A stretch of 64,000 nt of DNA, taken from NCBI RefSeq assembly GCF_029633865.1, contig NC_079214.1, forward strand, positions 33,952,957-34,016,956. The letters run 5' to 3'. A program made the position numbers and the translations under genes. This stretch comes from Lampris incognitus. Lineage: Eukaryota > Chordata > Actinopteri > Lampriformes > Lampridae. Of this stretch, positions 45,353 to 57,091 are shown one piece after another (the stretch's first letter is position 1; every line of letters begins with the position of its first letter). A model generated the notes under the pieces. The model was not told the origin of the DNA. It saw only the letters and a program-made list of their open reading frames with translations, and did not search any database.

Positions 45353-45520
45353 CATTGATTCCATCAGTTTTAGCAGTTTAATTATTAAATATTCAACACC
45401 AAAAATAGTGTTTAATAATTTTATGAGACTTATTGGATTATTCCATCAATTCTAGTAATTTAATTATAAAATATTAAACGCCATAATTAATGGCTGATAA
45501 ATTTGAAACTGATTTGATAA
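45353..45520. repeat. degenerate tandem duplication, about 82-bp unit
   Basis: TTCCATCAGTTTTAGCAGTTTAATTATTAAATATT-type sequence (45358 on) recurs from 45439 as TTCCATCAATTCTAGTAATTTAATTATAAAATATT with scattered changes. Confidence 0.7.
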
Positions 45521-46164
45521 CCCTATTTCACCCACACTAATATGATGAATAACACATTCAATATTTTAAAAGTTGGTCTTATCACAGCTGCAAGCAAGAG
45601 TTACTGCAGAATTGGAAGAACCCCAGGTGTCCCACCCACGAAGGAATGGACTGATGAAATGATCAAGATTTCCTCATATTAGCTCATGTTGGGAAGAATT
45701 TATAGTGGACGGAAAAGCCACAGAGACGTGGGTTCAGTTTTGGTCGCATGTTAAACTGAACTTACAATAGAATGTAAACACTTTAATTAATGCCCGTACG
45801 TTTTTCATGTCAATGGTTTTATTTTTTATGTTAAGGGATGGCAATCTGTATCTGCTCTGATATGCTGCTCTGCTTCAAAATAAATAAAGACAATTTTGAA
45901 TTATGGAAAAAATGCACTTTGAATCAGCTTTATGAACAAAATGTGCAATACAAATAAACTTGCCTTGCCTTGCAAATATGCATGTTTGTGAGCATGTGCA
46001 TATCTTCCTGTCTCAATGTTACTCTTCTTTTCTGCTTTTCCTTTCCTGCCCCTCCATGGCAGCAGCCATTGGTTGCTATGGACAGTTACTGATTGATCGT
46101 GAGCTCGTGGAAACTGGTAATCAACTCTGGATATAAGCATCAATCATAGAAATCTCTTGTTCGA
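45521..46164. other. unassigned sequence
   Basis: Nothing supported. Confidence 0.4.
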
Positions 46165-46170
46165 GCAGGT

Positions 46171-46210
<40 letters not shown>

Positions 46211-46234
46211 GTGTGTGTGCGTGCGTGCATGCGC
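46165..46234. repeat. (GT)n / (GCGT)n microsatellite
   Basis: About 30 units with CGTG interruptions. Confidence 0.94.
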
Positions 46235-46295
46235 ACATGTGCATGTGTGCTGGGAAGCCCATGGCAGGATGCATTAGTGGAAATATGCAAAAGTC

Positions 46296-46440
46296 AAGTC
46301 AAGTTGATTTTATTTGTATAGCCCAAAATCACAAATTACAAATTTGCCCCAGTGGGCTTAACAGCAACACAACGTCCTGTCCTTGGACTCTCTCATCGGA
46401 TAAGGAACAACTCCCTAAAAACAAAACATTCCATTATCCA
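46296..46440 (-). repeat. LINE 3' end-like repeat (family D)
   Basis: TTTTATTTGTATAGCCC ... ATCACAAATTACAAATTTG ... AGTGGGCTTAACAGCAACAC recurs at 49005-49135. Confidence 0.75.
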
Positions 46441-47722
46441 GGAACTAAGTCTCTGAGAATGAAAGAAAATTATGAATGCACATTGGTTTACACCTGTTAT
46501 TGAGTTACGCTGTTGAATGAGTAGTCTCATACCTGAAGACGGCCCAATTTAACAAAACCTGATAGCTCAGCTCAGTATTACAAACAGAAAAAAAACTACA
46601 AGTCTGAAGGTTGAAAAGTAATCTTTGGAAAGATATTAGAAAATCTATCCTGCTGTCCAACAACACATTAAGAACTGAGAGAAATGGACACCCTCATCCA
46701 ACATTCCCAGAAACCATTGTCCATACAATCGTTGCCGTAAACGTCAACACACAAAGACGAGCATGTGGGTTAATAGAAACATATGAGGGGTTGTCAGTGC
46801 CACGAAGACTCCCTGATGAAACGCATCCAAGTCAGCCTGGCTGATTTCAAATGACCCCTAAAGCTTGTGATATGCTATTTGTGCTCAATTGGTTTTCTGA
46901 GTGAAGCGATTCTCCCCATCAAACCAAACACTCGCTCCCAGCTGCTCCAGAATGAGGAATGGATAAGCTCTTTGTGTGAAGTGTTGATCGTAAGAAATGA
47001 TTACGTTTAGGGTGCCAGAGAAATCCAACCCATAATTCAAATTGAGATATTGTGACCAAATGTCAAAGCTTTTTTTTTTATTAGTGAGATAAATACGACT
47101 TATATTTGTATGGCTCACACGCTGGTTGCTCTTTTAACCTGTTTTTTTTATTATTATTTTTTATGTTGCTATGTGTCTGTTTCTGATTTGTACTGTGCAA
47201 ACTGATACTTGCTGTCTTCTATTTGAACAATTATCCAACAGTTTGCCTTTGGTTGTCAGTTTCCTTTATTTAGAGAAATGTTTGGCTAATTATTTTCAAA
47301 GTAAATGCAACAGAAATGACTTGATGATGATGATGATTGCTGGATTAATCAATCATACTCAATAGTCATAAAACACTTTTGTATGTATAGCACTGCTTAA
47401 AACCAATGTTACAGCAGAATAAAAGCCCTTCTTTAAAAATGTGTTTTCCCTGGGTGTGTTCCAGGTGACCCTTTTCAAAATGGACACTGTAAATTGCCTT
47501 TAGATGTGATATTTTGGAAACAATTGTGCATGTGGGCCCTTTGATGGAATGGCGTCATGTCCTGGCCAGTCCAATCTTTCATCCAATGCTTGCTAAGGCT
47601 AGGCTCCAGCCCCCCATGACTCTGGATTAGGAGTCATGTGGGGTCAATGAATGAATAACGGGAATACACACAGAACTGAGTATTCAGCTAACAAGGTGGT
47701 TTTGTCTCATGTCTTTTCCCAG
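46441..47722 (+). other. sequence upstream of the first shank2 coding exon
   Basis: No exon supported. 47530-47650 (GGCTAGGCTCCAGCCCCCC, GACTCTGGATTAGGAG) is a decayed SINE 3' tail. The pyrimidine tract and acceptor TGTCTTTTCCCAG end at 47722. Confidence 0.5.
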
Positions 47723-47746
47723 CTGAATCTGCCTGGCCTGCTGACT

Positions 47747-47950
47747 ATGCCCCGGAGCCCCACCTCTAGTGAGGATGAGATGGCCCAGAGCTTTTCTGAC
47801 TACACTGACGATTCTGCATCCGACAGCTCCCGCGAGGAGACCATCTATGAGACTATAAGAGCCACCGCTGAGCCAGCGCCCAATCTCATGGACGACGTCC
47901 ACACACACTCGCTGGTCATCCGCGTCATTATCCCCGACCTTCAACAGACA
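47747..47950 (+). CDS. shank2: SHANK2 postsynaptic scaffold, first coding exon
   Basis: The exon begins at 47723 after acceptor TTTTCCCAG, the ATG is at 47747 and donor ACA|GTGAGT ends it at 47950, phase 0 (68 codons). The peptide starts MPRSPTSSEDEMAQSFSDY, the start I know for long vertebrate SHANK2, and contains SSREETIYETIRATAE. It then enters the SPN (ubiquitin-like, FERM-F0-type) domain with LVIRVIIPDLQQT. Arg59 corresponds to the Ras/Rap-contacting Arg12 of SHANK3. SHANK proteins organise the postsynaptic density of excitatory synapses. The SS.EDE and SDSS stretches suit acidic kinase sites. Whether this is a shank2a or shank2b paralogue cannot be told from this window. Confidence 0.93.
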
Positions 47951-48510
47951 GTGAGTATTTCAACCTGTTCTCATTCCCAGATCGTCAAATACCGACACTT
48001 CATCATGCCCCTTGGTGCCTGATACCGAAACACAAGGCACCCTTTAGCGTCTGTATGAGAATTTCAACTAACTTCAACGTAAACCCATCCTTGGCAATAT
48101 TGGATACTCAGAGCAACTGTTCCAGCCATCCATTCATTTCAATATTAACCTGACTGTGACATTATAAGAAGCTTTAATGCCCAGAAGTATTTTCCTCACT
48201 GTCAATTCCCATTTTAAGGTTTTCTTTAAGTGATATCCTCAACATTTCTCAACACAAAAACACAAAACCGTTGATATTTGATGACCAGGGAATGAGAACT
48301 GGTTGGGTATGTCTACGTGCGCTCTACGCCATAGGTCACGTGTTCCGTGTGGGGTGAGGTCAAAATAAAGTAGAGCAGCACGCACTTTATTTCACATGAT
48401 GCGCACTTTATTTCATATGTTATGACAGGTACATTAGTGCCAATATGTTGGCATGGGCCAGACATCTGGCCTGCTCCACTTTTAGTGATGTTTATATCAG
48501 AGGGTATAGT
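47951..48510 (+). other. shank2 intron, 5' part
   Basis: The intron runs 47951-53856 (5.9 kb). No feature in this stretch until the SINE and 7SL copies. Confidence 0.6.
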
Positions 48511-48651
48511 CCATCCATCCATCCATCCATCCATCCATTGTCTTAACCGCTTATCCTTCTCTCAGGGTCATGGGGATGCTGGAGCCTATTCCAGCAGTCA
48601 ATGGGCGGCAGGTGGGGAGACACCCTGAACAGGCCGCCAGGCCATCACAGG
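48511..48651 (-). mobile_element. SINE 3' tail unit abutting a 7SL copy
   Basis: CCATCCATCCATCC ... TTAACCGCTTATCC ... AGGCCGCCAGGCCATCACAG; it ends exactly where the 7SL-like sequence starts. Confidence 0.85.
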
Positions 48652-48889
48652 GTGGCGGCACTGTGGCACGTATCTGTAATCCAAGTTACAGGGAGGCTGA
48701 GGTTGGTGGTTCGAATGAGCTGGGGAGCTCTGTGCTGTAATGGACTATGTCGAGCAGGTGTCCTTTCTAAGTTCGGTATCGATATGGTGATCTTGGGGGA
48801 GTGTGAAGCCACCAGATCATCTAAGGAGGGGTGAACCGACCCAGGTCGGAAATGAAGCAGGTCAAAGCCCCATACTGTCCAGTAGTGGG
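48652..48889 (+). pseudogene. 7SL (SRP) RNA copy, 3'-truncated
   Basis: Landmarks of vertebrate 7SL RNA occur in order: CACTGTGGCACGTATCTGTA, GGGAGGCTGAGG, AAGTTCGGTATCGATATGGT, CTAAGGAGGGGTGAACCG, CCCAGGTCGGAAATGAAGCA, GGTCAAAGCCCC and AGTAGTGGG. The 5' Alu-domain half and most of the S domain are present, including the GGAA apex of helix 8. The last roughly 50-60 nt, which pair with the Alu domain and close helix 5, are missing after 48889. This copy therefore should not work in the signal recognition particle and is best seen as a retropseudogene. It has several substitutions (for example CAAGTTACAGGGAGG) relative to the usual sequence. Confidence 0.88.
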
Positions 48890-49004
48890 TATAGTCTTAC
48901 GTGTTTAATTTTGCAGTTTTGTGGGACAAAGAGAATCTTTTTTCTAAGAAATTACCATTTGTTAACTTGTGTTTGCAAAGGCAGAATAGAATAGAATAGA
49001 GTAG
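48890..49004. other. intron
   Basis: Nothing supported beyond AGAATAGAAT repeats near 48984. Confidence 0.5.
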
Positions 49005-49400
49005 TCAAGTCCATTTTATTTGTATAGCTCAATATCACAAATTACAAATTTGTGTCAGTGGGCTTTACAGCAACACAACATCCTGTCCTTAGACCCTCTC
49101 ATTGGATAAGGACTAACTCCCTAAAAAAACCCTTTAACAGGGAGAAAAAATAGGAAGAAACCTCGGGGAGAGCAACAGAGGAGGGATCTCTCTCCCAAGA
49201 CAGACAACGTGCAATGGATGTTGTGTTTACACAATTTACACAATACAACACTGAAAGAGGATAACAGAATTATAATGGAATTATAAAATTTACGAAGAAT
49301 ATGATGCACAGGCTGCCAAGCAGTGTCCAGACGCCACCAGAACAGCCTAGGACCCAAGCCATGCGACCAGCATCACCATGTAAAAAGAAAAAAAAGAAAA
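49005..49400 (-). repeat. LINE 3' end-like repeat (family D), longer copy
   Basis: CATTTTATTTGTATAGCTC ... CAGTGGGCTTTACAGCAAC ... GAAACCTCGGGGAGAGCAAC. Related to 46296-46440. Confidence 0.75.
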
Positions 49401-51407
49401 CCCAGGATAACAAAAATTTTAGGATTTATAAGATATATCAAAATAAAATGTGATGAGAGGAATGCCAAGCAGCGTCCTATAGAATAGAACAGAACAGACA
49501 CTAGCACTATTTGTACAGGTAGTGGGGTGGCCTCTCACCCATTTTACCTATGAATTTGTCTTAGACAGAGTACAGTTTTTGCCTGGGATGATGATACACT
49601 TTATAATACAATATGCATAAACTCATTCTATACTTATTTTACAAGATGCCAACCATTAATTTAAAGATACTGGTCAGCACATTTAGCTGGTTATCAACTG
49701 GTTCTAAGTTAACTGGCTAAACATTGCATAGAATGATGGGAATGATTTAGAAAAATGCATAAGTGAGTTTTGCATATAATTTCTCAGGTTGCCTTGCCAA
49801 GCTTTTGGAAAGTGAACATGTGTTTGAAGAGGCTTGTTAAGGCTTTTTTTTTCTTATTTTGATTAGACACAAAGCCTTTGACTGAATGAGCTCAGACCAG
49901 ATGCTCTGCTGCCCATGTGGTCTTTTCCCCTGACATGGTGCAGTGTTGTGGGAGCGCTGAGTGGGCGTTATGTGGGGGGTTGATGTATAAACCTACTGTC
50001 GGGATGGGGGTGAAGTGGAGGTTGGATGGTTGATGCTCTGATTAACATGACTACCCGCTCATGGAAAAGTCTCAACAGAAGAAGGCTCCACGGTCACACA
50101 GATCTGCGCAGATCTTCTAAATAATTAAGTACATGGACAGTTACGTAGGTGTCAGGTGGATCAATGCTGTTGCATGCAAGGTGGCACATTCGATTAATTG
50201 ATGAAATATGTTGAACACGGCATTGAGCATCACCATAAACCTGCCATTGGTGTGTCATAGGCATTACGTAGCGGATGACACAGCAACAAACATGGATTCC
50301 TAAAGACATGAATCTGCAGGATCAGTGTAACTCCGAGGCTCCGATTTGATACCTTGGAAACGGCAAACATTTTAAAAACAGCTGTGGTAACCTCTGGTCT
50401 GTCGGCTTGCATATTCTGAATTACAACATCCAAATTCCAAACATCTCAACATTTAATGGTGAGTCGTTTGTGAGGTCTTCCTTTATTCATATGGGTTTGC
50501 TCTGGGTACCCTGGGTCTCCTTCCACAGACCAATAATATTTGAGCTGGAGGCCGTAAATTGCCTGCACATAACTGGTGTGTGAGTGCATTTGCATTTGTT
50601 GGCTTTGTGATGGAATGGTGACCTGTTGAGGAAGTCTCCCTGCCTTTTGCCCTTGGCTGCAGTCCCCAAACCCCGAACAGGATTAAGATGATATGGAGGA
50701 TAGATGCACGGTGTCTCATATAGTAGTCATATGTACCACCAGGTTCACTACATCCTAAGGAGTCTGTTATGTAAACCATCGCAGTAAAATATCTTTGTAC
50801 TAACTAGTGTAAACATCATGGACAGGCTGTTGTGGCCCATGATGTGGTACAGCATACATACTATACCTCTCTATGGACATTTCTATGTTCCCAGAGCTCT
50901 GCAGACACAAAGATTCATTATCAAAGAACAACAATGCACAACTGTAACTCTCCATGGATATGTAGCTGGAGGTACTGCTGGTCTCTATATAGCCTCATCT
51001 CCTTTCTCTGTACTGTAGGTCTTTCATGTGTTTCCTGAGGGATGGAAACTGGTCCCAGATACCTTTTAGCCTACATGTCAAGGAGAGAAGAGCGGGTTTG
51101 TAGACATGTGGATTTGCCGGCAGGAACAAAGCAGAGGCTCAAAAGAGTGAGAATAGAAGAGAGGAGGCTCACATGGCAACTTGATGATTGAGCATTCGCT
51201 TCCACATATGCCTTACGCCTTTTCTTCTAGGGTCTACTTTTCATTCTCTATCAAGTATTTTTCATCCATTTTAATGGTCCTTTTTCCTGATGAGATAAAA
51301 ATAAAAATCAGCTTCCACAATGTACAACATGGGAATTTTGTGTGGAAATGTTTGGCTTGTAGCCACTGCTTTACAAAGTACTTTTTAACCACATGAATAT
51401 ACTTGAC

Positions 51408-51408
<1 letters not shown>
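49401..51408. other. shank2 intron, unassigned
   Basis: 50590-50705 carries a decayed SINE tail (GTGATGGAATGGTGACCTGT ... AACAGGATTAAG). Otherwise nothing. Confidence 0.45.
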
Positions 51409-51483
<75 letters not shown>

Positions 51484-51566
51484 CTCCCAGTGGGATAAAT
51501 CCTTAAGTTAGTGTCGATCCTTTGATGAACTTGAAATCTGATAATGTAATTAGGTAGGGCTTTAAG

Positions 51567-51655
<89 letters not shown>
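51409..51655. repeat. two (GT)n arrays 51409-51482 and 51570-51655
   Basis: About 36 and 42 units, separated by 87 bp. They give a potential Z-DNA-forming region of 250 bp inside a shank2 intron. Confidence 0.96.
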
Positions 51656-51656
<1 letters not shown>

Positions 51657-53856
51657 ATGCGTGTTCATTCCTGTGTGTGTGCTCAAGTGTGCAAGAGTGC
51701 ACTCATTCGCATTTGTGTGTACGCGGGTTCACACGTGCACTAAGCTCTCTCACATGTGTACACTATGCTCACAGCTTCACCATCACCACCGAGTCTCCAG
51801 TGGTACCACGTGATCACATGACTGGGTCACACAGGCCATTCAGAAAGCATTGAGCTCACAAACACACATGCACATATATCCTTACTTGCACCACACTTTT
51901 CTACAGTAAAATAGACACACTACCTCGAATTGTACAGTGCCTCCCTCGCAGAGGCTTTGACTGGGAGGCCACCTGTGGTATTAAACACTGATGTAGGTTT
52001 CAGAACGTACATGTCATTTGACCTCTTTTTGTGCAGTACACTACTACTTATCAGAATTATGAGGGCGATCACATGGAAATTACTTTTTAACTAACTTGAT
52101 TTAATACTGTTAGTGTCGACATGAGCTTTGACTACGCATAAAAGTGTGTTTAATGTGTCCATCGCTGCAAATAGATGCAACAAAAAAAAAAAACAATTAG
52201 TATGAAAATGAAAGCACAATGAAGTCAGGGGGAAGCAATTACAGAAGACTGATAAAGGGATTGCCGGTGCTCTCGCTGGCTTCTTCTAATGCAAATTCTG
52301 TGTTCTTGTCTCTTCTTCATGTTTTTTTTTAACCTTACTCATTCCATCCTCCCTCCTCTTACTCCTTATCCATCTCCTTTCTCTTTTCATGCCAAAAGAC
52401 AGTTGTAACTGGGTTATATCCAGTTTGAGGTGCCAGGTTTTCTGCCTCGTTTCAGAGGCTAGGGACAATGGCATGTAACCATGAGGCTAGTAGGGTTTGA
52501 GATGGTATGAAAATGGGAAATTGGGAAATCACATAATTGTGAAAACACTCAAACACACTTAAACTTTTTTTTCCTTCATTTTAACTACCAACTGCTCCAG
52601 TAAAGTCAAACAGATTATGATTGTTCTGATCGGTACCCAGTGCCAGACTTTGTGCCTGTATAAGTATATGAAAAGTGCATTACTAAAATGAGCCATGGGA
52701 GTTTGGTCAAGATACTCATATAAAATAAAAATGAAAGAAGCAAAAAAAAAAGGAATTACAACTATTTCTCCTATTTAGACCAAAATGCACCAAGACTGCT
52801 GTAGTAGAAATGTTCCATATGGGCATTAATTACCTTTTGATGGAGAAAAATTACTCCCTCAATTGTGTCCTATTATCCTGGCAGCATGGTTTTTATTGTC
52901 TGAGTTTAACACATCAGGCCAGCGGATGAGGAAATGGCAATAATAGCGGTGGATGGATATTTGCCACCGTAATAAAGTAGCAGAGAAAACGAAGGCATCA
53001 TGAGTTGGACCAGGCCAGCTGGATGCCAGACATCTGCTTTTCCACACCTTCAACCCTTCATCTCTCTCTCCACTCCTCTCCTCCTCTCTGCCCATTCCAT
53101 TGCCAGGCCAGGGGATTATGGGTAGGCAGCGTTCACAGACTGCTCATCCTTCCAGCCTTTATCACAGGCGCAGAGCCGCTATCGCCGGCTGAGCAGCACA
53201 ACCAGCTGGAAACATACATGCAGACGCTCTCTGAATGCCACGGCACAGTGCCCATAATCCTCTCTGATTCAGCCGAGGCCAGAAATCCTGCATTGTGTGC
53301 TTATTTACTCCAGGGAGGCCACAATTGGGAAGGGCTGCAGGCCAGCGGGGTCATGTCAATTACACTCTTCCAGCCAGCGATGTGGCACATTTAAGCACAC
53401 AGTGCTGATCCAAACATTAAAAAAACAGTAAGAGGCTTTGCTGATGCTATCAATTGTGCACACTCCATTTGTGATTGACCTAGCAAGTGGTGTTAAAGCA
53501 CCAAATCTGACTCCTCTAAACTAGTTTTTGAGTGCCATAGTTTCTGTCACTTTTCAATTCTTTTCAGTGTATGCATCTATCAATCAAAAGTTTCAAGTCA
53601 AGGCTGCAAGTTAGATGAGATACAAGTGTATATTAGTGTTGGGGTTAGTATTTTTTTTTCTTTTAATATTGAAGTCTTTGTTGTTTGTTATGGTAAATTA
53701 AGGGGAATATCTGTCTCCCTTGTTTTTATTGCTGTGATCAGCAAATCTCATCTAAAAACTATTCATTTAAATTTCAAGTCAGATCTATTCCCTCTCTGAT
53801 AATGAACTCTCCTCCTCTCCCTCCCCCCTCCCTGAATGTGACCTCTCACCCTATAG
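51656..53856. other. shank2 intron, unassigned
   Basis: 52860-53400 is repeat-free, compositionally even and lacks a defensible exon. The 53005-53394 frame has no domain and no matching splice pair. A conserved intronic regulatory element is possible but unproven. Confidence 0.4.
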
Positions 53857-54060
53857 AAATGCATGCGGTTCAACCCGGATGCCACTGTGTGGGTGGCCAA
53901 GCAGAGAATCCTGTGTACATTGAGTCAGAGCCTGAAGGATGTGCTAAATTACGGCCTCTTCCAGCCAGCCAGCAATGGGAGAGATGGAAAGTTCCTGGAT
54001 GAAGAACGTATCTTTCGGGAGTACCCTCAGTCATTCAGCAAGGGGGTCCCCTCTTTAGAG
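53857..54060 (+). CDS. shank2: SHANK2, second coding exon (SPN domain)
   Basis: Acceptor CACCCTATAG and donor GAG|GTAACT bound 204 nt, phase 0 at both ends (residues 69-136). The peptide KCMRFNPDATVWVAKQRILC ... LSQSLKDVLNYGLFQP ... KFLDEERIFREYP and PSLE is strongly SHANK-specific. It forms the rest of the SPN domain, which binds Rap/Ras and folds back on the ankyrin repeats. Lys69 corresponds to SHANK3 Lys22 and Leu115 to SHANK3 Leu68, positions known to matter for Ras binding and folding; both are conserved. The tail FREYPQSFSKGVPSLE is the most variable part. Confidence 0.95.
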
Positions 54061-55077
54061 GTAACTGCTGACATATTAAACCACGTCTTAGGTCACCAAT
54101 GAATCTCCTTTACCTGAAAATTGTCTACCAAAAATGACTAGTAAATTAATTGGATTGGATAAGAACTGTCGCACAAAGACACATTTTTTTATAACTTTGA
54201 CTTTAAAGTAATAAAGTACTTTTTGTGTATTCTGAGCATCTCATTGCTGAAACAAACAGATTGTTTTGATACAATAACTGGTTGACTTCCCAGCTACAAT
54301 TTTCCCCGTTTGAAACTGTGCTGCTTTCACTGTACATCGTTTCCAACTGGATGAAGTTACAGCTCGTCTTGGGAAAAGGAAGCACTGCATCAGGAAATAG
54401 AGCTGTAATGAGATGATGTGTTCAACTACGAAATAGCCGAGCATTGCTTGTGAAATAACAAGGTTTGTCAGGCTGCATAATAATAGTCAATAGTCAAACA
54501 CAACTGTAATGCCACAATGTCATGGCCAGAGAAGCTCAGGTCCTCAGCAGAGCCTTCAGAAAAAGAAAAAAAAACAAACATTAATTCAATGTTCACACAG
54601 CCAACCAATAAAGATAATGAATGTGTCACCAATAAAAGGGTCACATCTTAGCATTGACCCCTCCATCAACTTTATCCCCAGAAGAATGAACATTTTGAAG
54701 CTGCTTCATAGTTGTATGATGATTCACTACCGAGATTTCAAACGGATTGATTCTTGGTAGGATCATTACAGGAACACACATTACGTTATGTCCTATATTT
54801 GCCATTTGCCTTGTTGTTTACAAGCAGGGCTTTTTAAAACATTTCTTTCATCTATCACACTTGCGATGTAGATTTCTTTTTTTTCATTAATTATCTGTTC
54901 ATTTGGCTTTTTATTAAGTTAAACAACCACTTTTTTAAGTGCTATGTAAAAATCGATGATAACTATGCTGCTGCTGCTGCTGCTGATGATGCTGTTGATG
55001 ATGCTGCTGCTGTTGATGCTGATGATGATGGTGATGATTATTGTTTTTTGTTTGTCCTCCTTGTCTCTGCACCACAG
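54061..55077 (+). other. shank2 intron with trinucleotide-repeat block 54964-55040
   Basis: The 1.0-kb intron contains an imperfect (GCT)n/(GAT)n array just 37 bp before the next acceptor, with TTTGTCCTCCTTGTCTCTGC as the polypyrimidine tract. Confidence 0.7.
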
Positions 55078-55149
55078 TTCCGCTACAAAAGCAGAGTCTA
55101 CAGGCAGCCTAATGTGGATGAGAAACAGATTGCCAAACTTCACACAAAG
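55078..55149 (+). CDS. shank2: SHANK2, third coding exon (SPN-ankyrin linker)
   Basis: Acceptor CTGCACCACAG, donor AAG|GTAAGA, 72 nt, phase 0, residues 137-160: FRYKSRVYRQPN and DEKQIAKLHTK. This matches the end of the SPN domain and the start of the linker into the ankyrin repeats in the SHANK family. The next exon (ankyrin start) is not found in the remaining 8.8 kb, so the following intron extends past the window edge. Confidence 0.95.
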
Positions 55150-55668
55150 GTAAGAGATTTGCAATACAGTCCATATTTCTGAGTCATACAAAAGATTAAG
55201 AGTAAACAATATTGTAAATCGAGAAATATGAGTCAAAACTCAAAACTTGTTGACAAATATTTGGAGCTTTCAGAGACATTGGGTTCTGATTGTGTGAAAC
55301 TGGGCCCAGGCTTAATGCGGATCAGCTGGCATGGTGCAAATTAGGTTTCCATCTTGCCTTGATATTGTGCTTAAACCTCCACCGACTCAGCACAGAGGCA
55401 GGTGCATTGAGCTATTTTCAAGCAGCAGTCTAAGCACAGGCACACTCAAACATCTACGCAAATGTGTTTTAATGGTTGCAAGCCTATGCAGTTTACCTCA
55501 CGGACATAGATTATTAAACTAATAGTAACAACTGATTGATGGCAATGTTCCGAATAAGTTAAACAGAAAATAAAAAGTGTGCCGCCACGGTGCATTTGAA
55601 GCGTATGAGAAGAGCTGATTTGATTTGCCAAGTCAAAACCTACTCCAACTCCACCTTTATATAATGTC
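55150..55668. other. shank2 intron, unassigned
   Basis: Nothing supported. Confidence 0.5.
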
Positions 55669-56013
55669 CATCCATCCATTATCAAAACCGCTTATCCTGC
55701 TATCAGGGTCGCGAGGTTGCTGGAGCCTATCCCAGCAGTCATTGGGCGGCAGGCGGAGAGACACCCTGGACAGGCCACCAGGCCATCACACAGGGCCGAC
55801 ATACACAGACACACACACATTCATATCTAGGGACCATTTATTATGGCCGATTCACCTGACCTACATGTCCCACGCAAACATGAGGAGAACATGCAAACTC
55901 CACACAGAGGACGACCCGGGACAACCCCCAAGGTTGGACTACACCAGGGCTCAAACCTAGGACCTTCTTGCTGTGAGGCGACCACACTAACCACTGCGCC
56001 ACTGTGCCGCCCC
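55669..56013 (-). mobile_element. full-length tRNA-headed SINE (family A SINE)
   Basis: Head on the - strand GGGGCGGCACAGTGGCGCAG, B-box-like GGTTTGAGCCC, middle GTGGAGTTTGCATGTTCTCC, and 3' end GGATAAGCGGTTTTGATAAT plus GGATGGATGGA. The flanks share TATAATGT (55660-55667 and near 56019). It provides the reference for the partial copies in this window. Confidence 0.9.
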
Positions 56014-57083
56014 TTTTTATAATGTATTCATCCTAATCCAACACTTTAATTAACTGTGCCACCCTACACTGGTCACCAAATTACTAAAAATGTATTTGGC
56101 ACACCCATGTGCGCATGCACTTGCATCTGCGCTTGCACTTAACACACCAACCCAAGCTGTGCCGCAACAACCATCTCACTGCAGGCTAGCTAATGTGAGG
56201 CGCCAATCCAGACAAAAGCCAAGTGAAAACTGTGTGAGTTACTGCGCGAGAGAATTGAATTGTCGATTAGATTGTCGATTAGAGCGAGACCGAATTACTG
56301 TGTGAGCAGTTTGGCGCCTCATAATTTCCTTTCAAGTAACGAAATCAAATGGAGACAAGCGGGAAAACTTCACCTTGTCCTGGGGGAAACTACCAATCAG
56401 CCTGCGTTTGTGCCTTCACCATCTCTGCACCAGCACAAAAATAGAGCCCAGTGTGTTACACATAATATAGCCTGCTTCTTTGATGCAAATCACAGTGGCA
56501 GCGTTGAACTAAACTTGAACAAAGTGCTTGTTGCATCTGTGCCAACAACTGACTGTTTCTCCTCACTCAGTTACTGTTGCTGTTTCTGGTGAACTTTTGA
56601 AATAAGATCCACTGTTGTAACTTTAATGTCACATCAACACAGTCAGCTGGTCTAGTTTTGGAGCATCAACAGTATGTACGAGATCAATACCATTAGTTTA
56701 ACCATACCAGATTATTGTTGTGATACTGGTGACGTGTCTATGGAACTATTTCAAAGCAAAATTAATTAAAAAATACAAAACAGTGCTTCTTTCTTGTAAG
56801 GTTCATATTACAATACCTGTTTTTAGTCAGTGTGTTGGATAGAATTAATCTGAGAGTTTGTGGAATCAATATTAGTAACAGTAAAACCCACATTAATATA
56901 TATAGAGAAAAAAAAAGCATTTTATAATCTACCAGGTCAAGCTGGGACCCAAATTAAAGAAGCAGATTACAGATCAAGGGTTGAAATATTGTTCATGTTG
57001 CACAAGAAAATCGTATATACAATGACCAAAATGCATTATATACATTATATATTACATAACTGATCCAGTGACTATTTTATTGT
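56014..57083. other. unassigned sequence
   Basis: Two + strand frames (56090-56305, 56260-56592) without domains. Confidence 0.4.
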
Positions 57084-57091
57084 AGTGTGGG

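Noticed and set aside
48520-48539. Telomere-like or satellite (ATCC)n array
   Set aside because: The short CATC/ATCC runs here and at 36255, 55669 and 58139 are the variable 3' ends of SINE tails.
53005-53394. Possible extra shank2 exon
   Set aside because: Exons 1 and 2 join in phase 0 to give the known SHANK sequence without it, and its translation has no SHANK similarity.
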